In this document: positions 1 through 7,701 of the stretch, piece by piece | How the letters are laid out: every line of letters begins with the position of its first letter | Numbering within the stretch: the first letter of the stretch is position 1 | Origin: a virus | Virus record (IMG/VR): IMGVR_UViG_3300042294_002034 | Coordinates: 1 to 40,938 of that record | Direction: 5' to 3' (one strand) | DNA length: 40,938 nt | Translations under genes and position numbers: made by a program | The notes under the pieces: generated by a model | What the model was told of the DNA's origin: nothing | What the model saw: only the letters and a program-made list of their open reading frames with translations | Databases searched by the model: none

Positions 1-15
1 TTCACGCATAATATA

Positions 16-579
16 TTATTTATGGTTAAATTTGCCAAAGTAGGTATAACTACTTAAACGCAGTTTATTTGCCGGCAGCGTTTTTGTCATCCCATGCCAT
101 TGTCCTGGATGATTTAACATAAGATACCCTGTATTAGGCTTGTAAGCAAAAGCGTATCGTACATGCTGCCCTTGACTGTCATGATAGAAAACTGTGCCCA
201 ACTCTGTATCTCCATCTAGTAGATAAATTTGCATGGCCATTAGCGGATTATAATTCCTTTCGGCGCCATCCTCATGTACAGCACAGTTAAAGCCCTCATA
301 ATCCATCCAAAAACTACTCCAACATGCTTTGTGTTCAAAAGTTATAGCAACATGTTTTTCAATGTTATCTAACGCTTGATTGTAATAGTTATCAATATGC
401 GACAAAGGGGATTGATCGTTGGGCAACAATTTTCTACGGTTCCAACCTGTTTGCATTTGCTGTTCTTCCCAATTATATTTCCAAAGTTTTTCTAAACTAA
501 TTTCTTCAATTAAACTTGTTGGAAGTATATCTTCAATTAGAAATAAATCAGGAACATTATCAATTGGAGTTATTTTCAT
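16..579 (-). CDS. 2OG-Fe(II) oxygenase (prolyl hydroxylase-like)
   Basis: Probable 2-oxoglutarate/Fe(II)-dependent dioxygenase of 187 residues. The iron-binding HxD is visible as HED at residues 102-104. The distal His lies in the segment NHPGQWHGM (156-164), followed by an Arg in LRLSSYTYF that would bind 2-oxoglutarate. Enzymes of this fold hydroxylate protein side chains or small molecules; they are frequent in environmental T4-like phages and their substrates are unknown. The start codon overlaps the stop of the large terminase gene by four bases (ATGA), so the two are translationally coupled. The stop codon overlaps a late-promoter-like element serving a gene beyond the window. The fold is clear; the substrate is not. 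Confidence 0.8.
   Translation of the reverse strand: MKITPIDNVPDLFLIEDILPTSLIEEISLEKLWKYNWEEQQMQTGWNRRKLLPNDQSPLSHIDNYYNQALDNIEKHVAITFEHKACWSSFWMDYEGFNCAVHEDGAERNYNPLMAMQIYLLDGDTELGTVFYHDSQGQHVRYAFAYKPNTGYLMLNHPGQWHGMTKTLPANKLRLSSYTYFGKFNHK
17..23 (-). promoter_or_regulatory. Late-promoter-like ATAAATA element
   Basis: ATAAATA on the minus strand overlaps the stop codon of the oxygenase gene and would drive a gene to the left of the window. It matches the T4-type late promoter core (TATAAATA) and the elements seen before other structural genes here. Confidence 0.5.
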
Positions 580-2138
580 ATAAGAATAAATGGCATTGGT
601 GCTATGTAGTCATCCAAACTATCACGTAATTTTTCATCTAGATTAGCATCAAAACTTTGTAGTGCTTGAACTATTCTCAGACTTAATAATGTAGCAGATA
701 CTAAATCATCTGTTTCGCCTATTTTTGCTTCAAAACTTACGCCATGAGCTACAAAAGTTTTTAGTTCACTTATTAGATTTTTACTACAAATGGTCATTTT
801 TTTGTTTTCTATTAGATTTTTCAATTTAGCACAAACTGCTAATTTACTTTTATTTGTAGTTGTAAATCCTTTTCTATATAATCTAGATTGTCCTGCTTTA
901 ACTGGTTGACTAATAAATGTTCCGCGAATATTTTCTTCGCCAAATTCTGATATAACAACCAAGGCAGCTTCACCCAACGTATTATTTTCAACTGAATAGT
1001 AAATGTCATTTGTGGTGCCTATGGTGTCAAAAATATACTGACAAATTTCTTTAAGAATAGTTATTTGTCTTTGAATAGGAGTTTTATTGTGTTGCCATTC
1101 TGCAATTTGAATCATCGAAGGCAACTCAAAAACTTGTATGGCCGCATAATCGCCGCCGGTGCCTAAGCTGGGATCTAGCCCTATCACGTAGGTGTTGTTT
1201 CTTTTAGGCTTTTGAAACCAACGTACTTGTCCCTGAAGTTCAATGGGGTCCCTGCCTTGAAGTTCAGACAATGTAATACTATTAATTAGTGTTTCATCAT
1301 AAATTAAAAATTCACAGCCATGTTCTCGTCTAAAACGTTCTTCACCAATGCGACCAATTTCTTCTGCTTTCCAGACTTCATCACGATCAGGATGTTCCCA
1401 CCATGAAGCTTGGTAAGCGCGAAATCCGTTTATACCTAAATGGGTAGGATTGCCGTATTCGTCAACACACTTGTTTGCTTGTTTCCATATAAATGCAAAT
1501 TGATCTTCGTCTGAATTAGGAGTGCTGGTAATAATAGCTTTACCACCAGTGCTTAGTGTAGGCGAAATTGAAGTCCAAAATTCTTTAGCAATAGTAGGAC
1601 GCACAAACGCAAACTCGTCACAGTAAAGTAAGGTAATACTCATACCTCGCCCGGTTGTTTCAGTGGTTGTTTGACTAACAATACGTGATCCATTTTCAAA
1701 ATCAATTGAGCCTTTATTATAGCTAGTAACTCCAGCACGTATCCAATCAGGGCATAATTCGTATGCATATCTTACACGTTGCATAATCTCCTGCGCACCA
1801 GTGTACTTGTGAGCAGCGATTAGAATCGTGCTGTCCGGACGGAACATGGCAAACCATAGCAAGTAGCCGGCGGCACTTGTTGTTTTACCAGTTTGTCTAG
1901 GCATTAAGCTAATACTGAATCGGTTGTTGTGATAAGTACCTATAAGTTTTTTTTGATATTCAAAGGGTTCATACAACATTTTACCTTTTACAGGATGTTG
2001 TATATAAAAGTAATTACTCATAAAATATTCAGGGCCGTCAACCGGATCTGCGCATCTCGCGAATTCTAAAATCTGATCCTCGGTCATATTGACTTTTTGA
2101 TACGGACTCTTTATAATGTTATCATTAGGCTTTAACAT
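576..2138 (-). CDS. 17: Terminase large subunit gp17
   Basis: DNA-packaging motor ATPase and headful nuclease of T4 type, 520 residues (T4 gp17 is about 610). The N-terminal ATPase domain shows Walker A PRQTGKTT (residues 80-87) and Walker B LLYCDE with D174 and E175. The C-terminal RNase H-fold nuclease shows its acidic residues in GLDPSLGTGGD (D322), VENNTLGEA (E384) and the DD at 477-478. The motor docks on the portal, pumps DNA into the prohead and cuts the concatemer. The gene starts four bases after the stop of an HNH gene with only a weak ribosome site, so its expression may depend on read-through of that gene. It overlaps the downstream oxygenase gene by four bases. Confidence 0.97.
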   Translation of the reverse strand: MLKPNDNIIKSPYQKVNMTEDQILEFARCADPVDGPEYFMSNYFYIQHPVKGKMLYEPFEYQKKLIGTYHNNRFSISLMPRQTGKTTSAAGYLLWFAMFRPDSTILIAAHKYTGAQEIMQRVRYAYELCPDWIRAGVTSYNKGSIDFENGSRIVSQTTTETTGRGMSITLLYCDEFAFVRPTIAKEFWTSISPTLSTGGKAIITSTPNSDEDQFAFIWKQANKCVDEYGNPTHLGINGFRAYQASWWEHPDRDEVWKAEEIGRIGEERFRREHGCEFLIYDETLINSITLSELQGRDPIELQGQVRWFQKPKRNNTYVIGLDPSLGTGGDYAAIQVFELPSMIQIAEWQHNKTPIQRQITILKEICQYIFDTIGTTNDIYYSVENNTLGEAALVVISEFGEENIRGTFISQPVKAGQSRLYRKGFTTTNKSKLAVCAKLKNLIENKKMTICSKNLISELKTFVAHGVSFEAKIGETDDLVSATLLSLRIVQALQSFDANLDEKLRDSLDDYIAPMPFILI

Positions 2139-2142
2139 ATTT

Positions 2143-2808
2143 TTACTTATGGTTTAACTTATTTTGCCAGTATTGTTTTCTGGCATCTGCCATTCGTTGC
2201 TTTGTTTCTTCCGAATGTTTTTTTCCAGCAAATTTTCCAATCTTTCCAGTATTTGATTTTCCTATTTTTAATCTAGTTTCTTCACTATGAGTATAACCAT
2301 AAGATTTTCCTTTTTTGGACTGTGATAATTTCTTTTTATGTTCTTCAGATTTTGGTTTACGCATTTTTTGTTTGTGGTCTTCTGATTTTGGTTGAGTGTT
2401 TTTTCCTTTGAGGCTGTTTGAAATTTTAAGTTTTTGTTCTTCAGACATAATTTTTCCAAGATTAGTCCCTGGTCTTTCCTTACTTGCTTTAACGAGGTTA
2501 TTTCTTACAATTTGATATGACCTTGCAGTAGGTTTATATCTTTTAACTCTTTTTATGCCGACTATCATCATATAAGAAGCATACCACATTTTTCTTCTAT
2601 TAATACCGTCAACCATTTTAGTTAGTAAAAGATGACATATAAAGTGTTCCTTTGGCAATAAATTCACTAGATTATTTGGAGAATTTGATCCTCCAATGCT
2701 TTTTGGTATAATGTGATGTTGTTCAAAGTATCCTTCGCTAATCTTTCTTGACTTTGCATTATCGATTATTTTATAATACCACTTTGTATATTTGTTTTGT
2801 AAATACAT
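2143..2808 (-). CDS. HNH homing endonuclease with NUMOD3 repeats (copy 1)
   Basis: Free-standing HNH homing endonuclease, 221 residues. The N-terminal HNH nuclease shows HHIIPKSIGG (31-40), NLVNL with the central Asn, and a third His in KEHFICH. The second half carries repeated NUMOD3-type DNA-binding motifs of the pattern (H)SEExKxKxSxSxxGK. The N-terminus is clearly paralogous to the HNH gene at 11614-12387: both begin MYL, then NKYT, WYY and IIDNAK. It sits directly upstream of gp17 and is preceded by an ATAAATA element and a GAGG ribosome site eight bases before the ATG. It probably spreads by cutting related phage genomes that lack the insertion. Confidence 0.9.
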   Translation of the reverse strand: MYLQNKYTKWYYKIIDNAKSRKISEGYFEQHHIIPKSIGGSNSPNNLVNLLPKEHFICHLLLTKMVDGINRRKMWYASYMMIVGIKRVKRYKPTARSYQIVRNNLVKASKERPGTNLGKIMSEEQKLKISNSLKGKNTQPKSEDHKQKMRKPKSEEHKKKLSQSKKGKSYGYTHSEETRLKIGKSNTGKIGKFAGKKHSEETKQRMADARKQYWQNKLNHK

Positions 2809-2828
2809 ATTTTAGCCTCGTCCATAAT

Positions 2829-2835
2829 TATTTAT
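2829..2835 (-). promoter_or_regulatory. Late-promoter-like ATAAATA upstream of HNH/gp17
   Basis: ATAAATA on the minus strand, about 20 bases before the HNH start at 2808, with a GAGG ribosome site between. It probably serves the HNH-gp17-oxygenase operon. Confidence 0.5.
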
Positions 2836-2849
2836 CAAGAAAGTTTGTT

Positions 2850-3374
2850 TTGCATACTTTACTTTTAAACAAAGATTACCAACCTATTTCTGTGCTTCCA
2901 CTTAGCGTAATTGATTGGCGTCATGCTATCAAACTTATGTTTCTTGGCCGTATAAATGTTATAGAAACTTATCCTGACTGGATTGTACATAGCGAGAAGC
3001 TTGCTTTAAATGTTCCTAGTGTAGCTATTACCAAAGAATATTTTAATTTTAAGCGTAGAGTAAACTTTACTAGGCACAATATGTATCTGCGAGATCTTTA
3101 TCAGTGCCAGTATTGTGAAGATACATTTGACTTCAAGGATCTCACAATTGATCATGTAATACCATTGAGCTTAGGTGGTCTGACGAATTGGGAAAATTGT
3201 GTTACCAGTTGCAAGGCTTGTAATTTTGAAAAAGCCAATAAACTTAAAAAACCTATACGCAAACCTTACAGACCGGATTATTGGGCACTAGCTGCTGCAT
3301 GGAAACACAGTCCGTTTAGAGTAAGAGATCATAAGTGGAATCAGTATCTAGGTAGAGATAGTGCTGCTGCTTAG
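2850..3374 (+). CDS. HNH endonuclease (zinc-type), TTG start
   Basis: HNH nuclease of about 174 residues on the strand opposite to its neighbours. Zinc-binding pairs CQYC (86-89) and CKAC (121-124) flank the HNH core LTIDHVIPLSLGG (DH at 101-102), with N in LTNWENC. The family-typical N-terminus, LLLNKDYQPISVLPL, must be included. The only codon that fits is TTG at 2850, preceded by a weak AAGAAAG ribosome site. The ATG at 2748 would extend into the divergent HNH gene and is less likely. This type, with a conserved leader before the HNH, is common in bacteria and phages and differs from the NUMOD3 type next door. Whether it is a homing enzyme or a phage function is open. Confidence 0.8.
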   Translation: MHTLLLNKDYQPISVLPLSVIDWRHAIKLMFLGRINVIETYPDWIVHSEKLALNVPSVAITKEYFNFKRRVNFTRHNMYLRDLYQCQYCEDTFDFKDLTIDHVIPLSLGGLTNWENCVTSCKACNFEKANKLKKPIRKPYRPDYWALAAAWKHSPFRVRDHKWNQYLGRDSAAA

Positions 3375-3382
3375 TTATTTTG

Positions 3383-4012
3383 CTATTTTTTTTGCCAATC
3401 TTTATAGTTGACTGTTTTTTGTTTTTCTTTCCCGAATCCTGGTTTTAGAAAATCTAAAGTGGCTTTATCATATCCCCAGGACAGTCCAGGCTCATTTATT
3501 GTTTTAATATTTACAGGGTCAATTACTTTTGCAGGAATTGTAGTTGACCCAGCTTGTTGATGTGCCGCTAACCTATGATGTCCATCTACAACTTGGTAAC
3601 CAGTATCTGTTGGCTTTACGACAATAGGTGGAACATCTTTCCCTGCTTTTACAGCAGCAGCCAATCTGTTAACTTTTTGCGGATTAGACTGAGCCTTTTC
3701 TGGTGGTTCAAAAGTAGTTAGATACTTAGGACTAACAGGAATAACCGGTGTAGTGTCATGCTCTGGCCGACTATAGGCAGAACCTGCAGCACCACTTTTT
3801 GGAAACATGGATGATGGTGCAACATTTTGTACTGCCCGCATCTGACGAATACCACTTGGGCCTAGAATATCTTGTGCGCCTTGCTCTCTCTTATCAGGCA
3901 TAAAGGTATCTATCGTTCCGCGCTCTTTATACCTACGAAGCTCAGGACTAATATCCGGGCCTTGTTGTATTTGTATTGGTTCTATTTCGTTTATAAATTC
4001 TTTGGCACGCAT
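3383..4012 (-). CDS. ParB/Srx-like domain protein with capsid-targeting-like N-terminus
   Basis: 209 residues. The C-terminal half is a ParB/sulfiredoxin-type domain: PPIVVKPTDTGYQVVDGHHR followed by LAA, with the DGHHRLAA motif at 143-150. This motif binds nucleotide in ParB and occurs in many phage proteins. Residues 12-100 look disordered. The N-terminus MRAKEFINE resembles the capsid-targeting peptide of T4 internal proteins (MKTYQEFIAE), which the prohead protease removes after an (I/L)xE site; INE at 7-9 fits. The ATG lies just after the stop of the upstream gene. A role as a packaged or head-associated nuclease or NTPase is inferred, not shown. It converges on the HNH gene ending at 3374. 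Confidence 0.7.
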   Translation of the reverse strand: MRAKEFINEIEPIQIQQGPDISPELRRYKERGTIDTFMPDKREQGAQDILGPSGIRQMRAVQNVAPSSMFPKSGAAGSAYSRPEHDTTPVIPVSPKYLTTFEPPEKAQSNPQKVNRLAAAVKAGKDVPPIVVKPTDTGYQVVDGHHRLAAHQQAGSTTIPAKVIDPVNIKTINEPGLSWGYDKATLDFLKPGFGKEKQKTVNYKDWQKK

Positions 4013-4014
4013 AG

Positions 4015-4224
4015 CTAAATTGGTCGTTCGCCTGTAAGATAAGGCTTACTAAACCAAAGCTTAAACCACTCATCTGATCCCGGGCGAATATCATGTTTTT
4101 TCATGAGTTCGCCCTTTTCGTTGCCTGTTACAGAGATGTTACTACCTGCAAAGCCCTTGTATTCCTGCATGACTGCACAATTGCCTATGCCGGCCAATAG
4201 TTTCAGTTGTTGTAAGTCATCCAT
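4015..4224 (-). CDS. Small conserved T4-like phage protein (LLAG motif)
   Basis: 69-residue protein of unknown function. Its N-terminus LQQLKLLAGI resembles the L-x-x-L-A-G-(I/L/M) motif found three times in the 652-residue neighbour. The C-terminus (MKKHDIRPGSDEWFKLWF) has the look of small conserved proteins of environmental T4-like phages. The start codon overlaps the stop of a possible 21-codon reading frame upstream (TAATG), and the next gene starts three bases beyond its stop, so it is part of a tightly packed operon. Confidence 0.6.
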   Translation of the reverse strand: MDDLQQLKLLAGIGNCAVMQEYKGFAGSNISVTGNEKGELMKKHDIRPGSDEWFKLWFSKPYLTGERPI

Positions 4225-4289
4225 TAATGTTCACCGTAGGGAATAATAGGACGATCATCATCGGAATGTTCTGGTCCTAGTTGCACCAT
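4224..4289 (-). CDS. Possible 21-residue micro-ORF
   Basis: An ATG at 4289 opens 21 codons (MVQL at the start, then an acidic DDD stretch, ending PIIPYGEH). They end in TAA overlapping the ATG of the next gene (TAATG). It overlaps the end of the nuclease gene by 13 bases and fills what would otherwise be a gap, as expected of a coupled small gene. There is no strong ribosome site, so this may be chance. Confidence 0.3.
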   Translation of the reverse strand: MVQLGPEHSDDDRPIIPYGEH

Positions 4290-4711
4290 GACTGTTTAGC
4301 TTCGCCATAATACTCTCTAGCGAATCCATTTTGAATCAACATGGCGCGAAGACTTTGTCCGTCTAGGATCATGTCGCCTAATACACGCCCGCCAAACTTG
4401 TCCCATCCATAAAGAATGACTTGCCGTTTAACTGATTTGGCCACTGCATTTTTTGTGAATACGGTAGCTGCTTGTCCTCTTTGATCTTCACTGGCACATT
4501 GAGCGCGATGACCTTTTTCTGGTGTATCAACTCCAAAAACACGCACTGCTAGTTCCGGTTTTAAAGGTGCTGGTAAAAATGGAGCAGCAATAACTACTGT
4601 ATCTCCGTCATTGACTCTAACCACTTGTGCGTCGTATGTGACACCTTGTGGTTGTTTTTGAGCAAACGCTAAACCAGGTACTAATAATAGAACAGCTAAT
4701 AATTTTTTCAT
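4277..4711 (-). CDS. Secreted staphylococcal-nuclease-like thermonuclease
   Basis: 144-residue SNase-family nuclease with a clear Sec signal peptide: MKK, then LLAVLLLVPG, and a likely cut after AFA at residue 17. Catalytic residues of the family are visible: R57 and E65 in VRVFGVDTPE, the DGDT motif (35-38), and R109 in WDKFGGRVLG. The start was placed at 4711 rather than further upstream because AAAGGA precedes it at good spacing and the signal peptide begins there. The protein would be exported to the periplasm or outside, unlike the virion proteins around it. A sigma70-like promoter lies within the end of the preceding gene, suggesting separate expression. Possible roles are destruction of incoming competitor DNA or nutrient scavenging. 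Confidence 0.88.
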   Translation of the reverse strand: MKKLLAVLLLVPGLAFAQKQPQGVTYDAQVVRVNDGDTVVIAAPFLPAPLKPELAVRVFGVDTPEKGHRAQCASEDQRGQAATVFTKNAVAKSVKRQVILYGWDKFGGRVLGDMILDGQSLRAMLIQNGFAREYYGEAKQSWCN

Positions 4712-4721
4712 TGATTTTCCT

Positions 4722-5159
4722 TTATGTTTTTGTATATGTTGTTTGTATGTTTTGTCCAGGCTGTACATTTTTACCTGCTCCGCCAAATCCAACACCTTTG
4801 TCAACGCGAACGTTGTGTGTTTGGCCCGGCGAACCTAATGCACCAGTTGTGTCTTTAAAAGACGTTTGAACTTGTGATGTTCCTGCTAACTGACCTTTGT
4901 TGTATGCAGGACTGTTTTGTGTGACTGTTGCATTTAAATTTGGTGCCACTTGTCGTGTGGCAGAAACACTTCCTGCGCCGCCTGGTGTAAGATCCTGTTT
5001 GGCTGTAACTTTTGTACCGCCTACATCTGTAGTGCCTGTAACGGTTTTGGCTGATTTGTCTACTGTCAAGCTTGAATTGTCACCCACATTTACTGTTGCA
5101 GATGTAGGTTCTTCAGCAAGGATATCTAAATACCGCCTAAAAAACCTCGGGTCAGTCAT
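4722..5159 (-). CDS. Putative internal virion protein, low complexity
   Basis: 145 residues, unrecognised beyond its pattern. The N-terminus MTDPRFFRRYLDILAEEP is a short basic-amphipathic helix ending in LAE, like a prohead-protease-cleaved targeting peptide. The rest is Thr/Ser/Gly/Val-rich with alternating residues (for example SATVNVGDNSSLTVDKS), suggesting beta structure or disorder. The ATG at 5159 overlaps the stop of the upstream gene (TGATG); GTG and TTG codons just before it are less likely starts. Its 3' end contains the possible promoter of the nuclease gene. Confidence 0.6.
   Translation of the reverse strand: MTDPRFFRRYLDILAEEPTSATVNVGDNSSLTVDKSAKTVTGTTDVGGTKVTAKQDLTPGGAGSVSATRQVAPNLNATVTQNSPAYNKGQLAGTSQVQTSFKDTTGALGSPGQTHNVRVDKGVGFGGAGKNVQPGQNIQTTYTKT
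4731..4758 (-). promoter_or_regulatory. Possible sigma70-type promoter of the nuclease gene
   Basis: TGGACA (4753-4758) and TATACA (4731-4736) on the minus strand, separated by 16 bases, just upstream of the nuclease ribosome site. The match is partial, and the element lies inside the preceding coding region. Confidence 0.35.
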
Positions 5160-5701
5160 CACCAAGACCTACATGACCAGTATCTTGCCTTCCATCTTGG
5201 TCCAGGATTGTCGCAATTGTGTCTAGCTCTAAAACTTTTGCGACGCTTGGGATTTGACTTTTTGATACGCATGTTAGGATCACCAAACTCAACTTTGACA
5301 ATATTGCCATTTGGCTTTCTTACATACACTTTAGATTTTTTTACATCGCCCTTCATCTTCTTGCCTAAAGGTACCTTGCGTCCACGATATTTTGCTTCTT
5401 CTAGATCATTGTCTGGAGATGTTTCAAAGTTGTGGCTACGAGCATCTTTTTTGCCGTTGATAGGACTGGTAGAATCTTGAGCAGGGGGCATGTTTGAATC
5501 CTCATTGAGGTATCCTACATGTCTTAAAATCTGTAAAATAGTGTCATCTGCTTCGATTACGATACCATCTTCTACAACATCAACAACATAAGTTTCTACT
5601 AGAGTTTCATCTCTAGCTATTTCTAAATCAAAATAATCACCTACGCCAGGAGCCTCATATGACTCTTCAACTTGCTCGATATATTCTCTTAAAGTTTTCA
5701 T
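5159..5701 (-). CDS. Conserved phage protein with basic C-terminus, putative head-internal protein
   Basis: 180 residues. The N-terminus MKTLREYIEQVEE resembles the T4 internal-protein targeting peptide MKTYQEFIAE, though no perfect (I/L)xE site follows. The middle is acidic. The C-terminal 75 residues are strongly basic and end in RKSFRARHNCDNPGPRWKAR followed by YWSCRSW, a module I recall as conserved in environmental T4-like phages. The basic tail with two Cys could bind DNA or zinc. It overlaps the upstream gene by four bases and the downstream start by one, so it is tightly coupled. Function unknown; packaging with the genome is an inference. Confidence 0.65.
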   Translation of the reverse strand: MKTLREYIEQVEESYEAPGVGDYFDLEIARDETLVETYVVDVVEDGIVIEADDTILQILRHVGYLNEDSNMPPAQDSTSPINGKKDARSHNFETSPDNDLEEAKYRGRKVPLGKKMKGDVKKSKVYVRKPNGNIVKVEFGDPNMRIKKSNPKRRKSFRARHNCDNPGPRWKARYWSCRSW

Positions 5702-7656
5702 CGCTTTGTTCCTGAAGTTGATGCCATTGGCTTAGGCGTCTGCGGCGTCTGCTTGGCTGGTGCAGGAGCTTTGGGTGAAGCTGCCTTACCAACTGGACCT
5801 TCATCTGGACTGGGCGGTTGGCCTTTATCTGCTGTATAGATATCAGCAATACCAGTGTCGCCTTTTGGTCTTTGAGGATCCACTTCTCTCACCAATACGC
5901 TGTCTAACAGTGCTGATAGTTCTTCGTCTAGCATGTAATCAGTTGCCATTGGATTATCACCGGCCTTGGGCATGTTTGCAAACTGCTTCTTCTCGCGATT
6001 CAGATCATTGCCTTGACGAGTAATTGCTGCTACTGTTTCGTATTCTTCTTTAGGAGTGTTGGCGTATTCTGTTTCACGATCCGCCTCCATCATTTCCTCG
6101 TCACGATCAATCATGGCCACTACTGGACGATCTGAATCACCCATGCCTGCCAGCTTTAACATAGATAGCAGTTCTTCTGCCTTATCACCTTGGGCACTAA
6201 TATTAACGCTCTTGGTGCCATCACTGCTCATGTTGGTACTGACATTCAATCTGTCTTCCATATCCATGCCCATGTCTCCGCATTCGTCTACACGACTTTC
6301 ACTTAGGCCTGCTAGTCTAGCTAGTTCATTTAATGTGCCATCAGCTGCGACCTCGTACACAGGTGCTTCATTCATCCCATTACTCATGTCGTCGGCAAAT
6401 CTTTTTTCAACCCATTGTGTCTGATCTGGAAATCCTGGCTTTCCTTTTACTACTCCATAAGGAACTTCGCCGCGAGCTACATAATAGTCTGCTAAGGCTT
6501 CGTACAAGTCATTATCCATAATACCTGTCTTCATAAACATCTTAACTTCGTACTTGAACCTATTAGCAATATGATCTAATGCTTGACCGCCTTCGTCCAA
6601 CATCAAATTCAAACCTTCGTCTAGTTTACCAGCTTTCTTGGCTTTCCATGCAGTAGCATATGCAATTGATTTTTCTTTAGGAGTTATTTTGCCATCTTTT
6701 GCATAGCCTTTTTTGATATGTTTTACCATGCGTTCTGCTTTGGCGCCCGGAGGTGCTTTTTCATTTAATTGGATTCCGCTTAATCTTAGCATTTCGTTAA
6801 ATGCTTCTTCTAATTCTTCTTCCAAGGATTCGTCTGAGTCTTCTTCGAGCTCTTCCTGGCTTTCTTCAAAATTGGCCGGTAACATGCCGCCAAGAGGACC
6901 TTTTTTTGTATCTGCTGCGATTTTGTCTGGCGTTCTACTAACCACATTTGATGTACCAGCAACTGGTTGGAAATCTGGTGTAGAGGTTGCTTGACCGCCT
7001 GAATATGCCATCTGAGCTTTACTAGGATCATACCCACCGCCATAAGTTTTTTGATCTGCTGATGCTGTAGGAGTAGGAACTGGTCTTCCGGCTCCTCCTG
7101 TCAAATCTCCTTTACCACTAAACACTCCAGCTGGTGCTGGTGCGGCTGCTGGTGCAGCAGGGGCAGAACTTCCTGCAAAGCCTTGTGTTGGAGGAGCAGC
7201 AGCAGCATCTCTTGCATTAGCTGTTCTTACATCTTGTCCAGTGTAACTGCTAGACTGAGTTTGCGCAGCAGTGGCATCTGCACCGGCCATTGCGTCTGGC
7301 GCAGTAGGGGTACTTGGTCCAGGAGCTGTTTGACCTAATTTTGCTGCTAACTGTGATTGATTAGTTGGTCCACCACCGGGAGTAGTTTGTGCAGGCTGTT
7401 GCGAAGCAAACGCCGCTCCAGCTGCCTTAATGTCAGCCGATGTTGAAGCAGGTTTAGGTGCAGCAGGTTTTGGTTTAGGTGTTACTTGGGCCAGGTTTGT
7501 TTTACCCATCTGTGCGCCTTTTGAGCTAGTATAACTGCTTGTATTGGTAGCAGGTCCATATCCGGTATTAGTTGATTGATTCTTGGAAGTGTTTACCGGT
7601 GTTGCTGCTTGCTCGCCTAACATGTTGCTATACATTCTTAATAATTTTGGATCCAT
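5698..7656 (-). CDS. Large disordered putative internal virion protein
   Basis: 652 residues, function unknown. MDPKLLRMYSNMLGEQ (1-16) is a targeting-like helix with an LGE site. Residues 20-260 are Ala/Pro/Gly/Gln/Thr-rich and disordered, followed by an acidic block (264-286). A basic segment, ERMVKHIKKGYAKDGK (308-323) and IAYATAWKAKKAG (331-343), recurs in proteins of related phages. Residues 358-423 look folded and helical. A short motif recurs as MLRLSGI (289-295), LARLAGL (445-451) and MLKLAGM (499-505). A TTAAATA element and an AAGGAAC ribosome site precede the ATG. The gene has no transmembrane or signal sequence. It overlaps the next gene by four bases. Confidence 0.65.
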   Translation of the reverse strand: MDPKLLRMYSNMLGEQAATPVNTSKNQSTNTGYGPATNTSSYTSSKGAQMGKTNLAQVTPKPKPAAPKPASTSADIKAAGAAFASQQPAQTTPGGGPTNQSQLAAKLGQTAPGPSTPTAPDAMAGADATAAQTQSSSYTGQDVRTANARDAAAAPPTQGFAGSSAPAAPAAAPAPAGVFSGKGDLTGGAGRPVPTPTASADQKTYGGGYDPSKAQMAYSGGQATSTPDFQPVAGTSNVVSRTPDKIAADTKKGPLGGMLPANFEESQEELEEDSDESLEEELEEAFNEMLRLSGIQLNEKAPPGAKAERMVKHIKKGYAKDGKITPKEKSIAYATAWKAKKAGKLDEGLNLMLDEGGQALDHIANRFKYEVKMFMKTGIMDNDLYEALADYYVARGEVPYGVVKGKPGFPDQTQWVEKRFADDMSNGMNEAPVYEVAADGTLNELARLAGLSESRVDECGDMGMDMEDRLNVSTNMSSDGTKSVNISAQGDKAEELLSMLKLAGMGDSDRPVVAMIDRDEEMMEADRETEYANTPKEEYETVAAITRQGNDLNREKKQFANMPKAGDNPMATDYMLDEELSALLDSVLVREVDPQRPKGDTGIADIYTADKGQPPSPDEGPVGKAASPKAPAPAKQTPQTPKPMASTSGTKR

Positions 7657-7675
7657 TTTTGTTCCTTGTTTATAC

Positions 7676-7682
7676 TATTTAA
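7676..7682 (-). promoter_or_regulatory. Late-promoter-like TTAAATA upstream of 652-residue protein
   Basis: TTAAATA on the minus strand about 20 bases before the ATG at 7656, followed by GTATAAAC and an AAGGAAC ribosome site. It resembles the other late elements in the window. Confidence 0.45.
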
Positions 7683-7701
7683 ACCTTTTTAAAGATAATG
7701 G

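Noticed and set aside
2799-2805. TAAATA on the plus strand before the HNH gene as its promoter
   Set aside because: It lies 45 bases from the chosen TTG start, inside the divergent gene, and the match is weak; it was not listed as a feature.
2748-2849. Extended N-terminus of the plus-strand HNH gene from ATG 2748
   Set aside because: It would overlap the start of the divergent HNH gene by about 60 bases, and the extra residues do not match the family start.
4712-4804. Upstream start for the secreted nuclease
   Set aside because: It would bury the signal peptide inside the protein and ignore the good ribosome site before 4711.
5667-7043. Short frames opposite or in other frames of the 652-residue gene
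   Set aside because: They are low-complexity shadows (Gln/Leu- or Ser-rich) of the disordered protein, without their own start signals.
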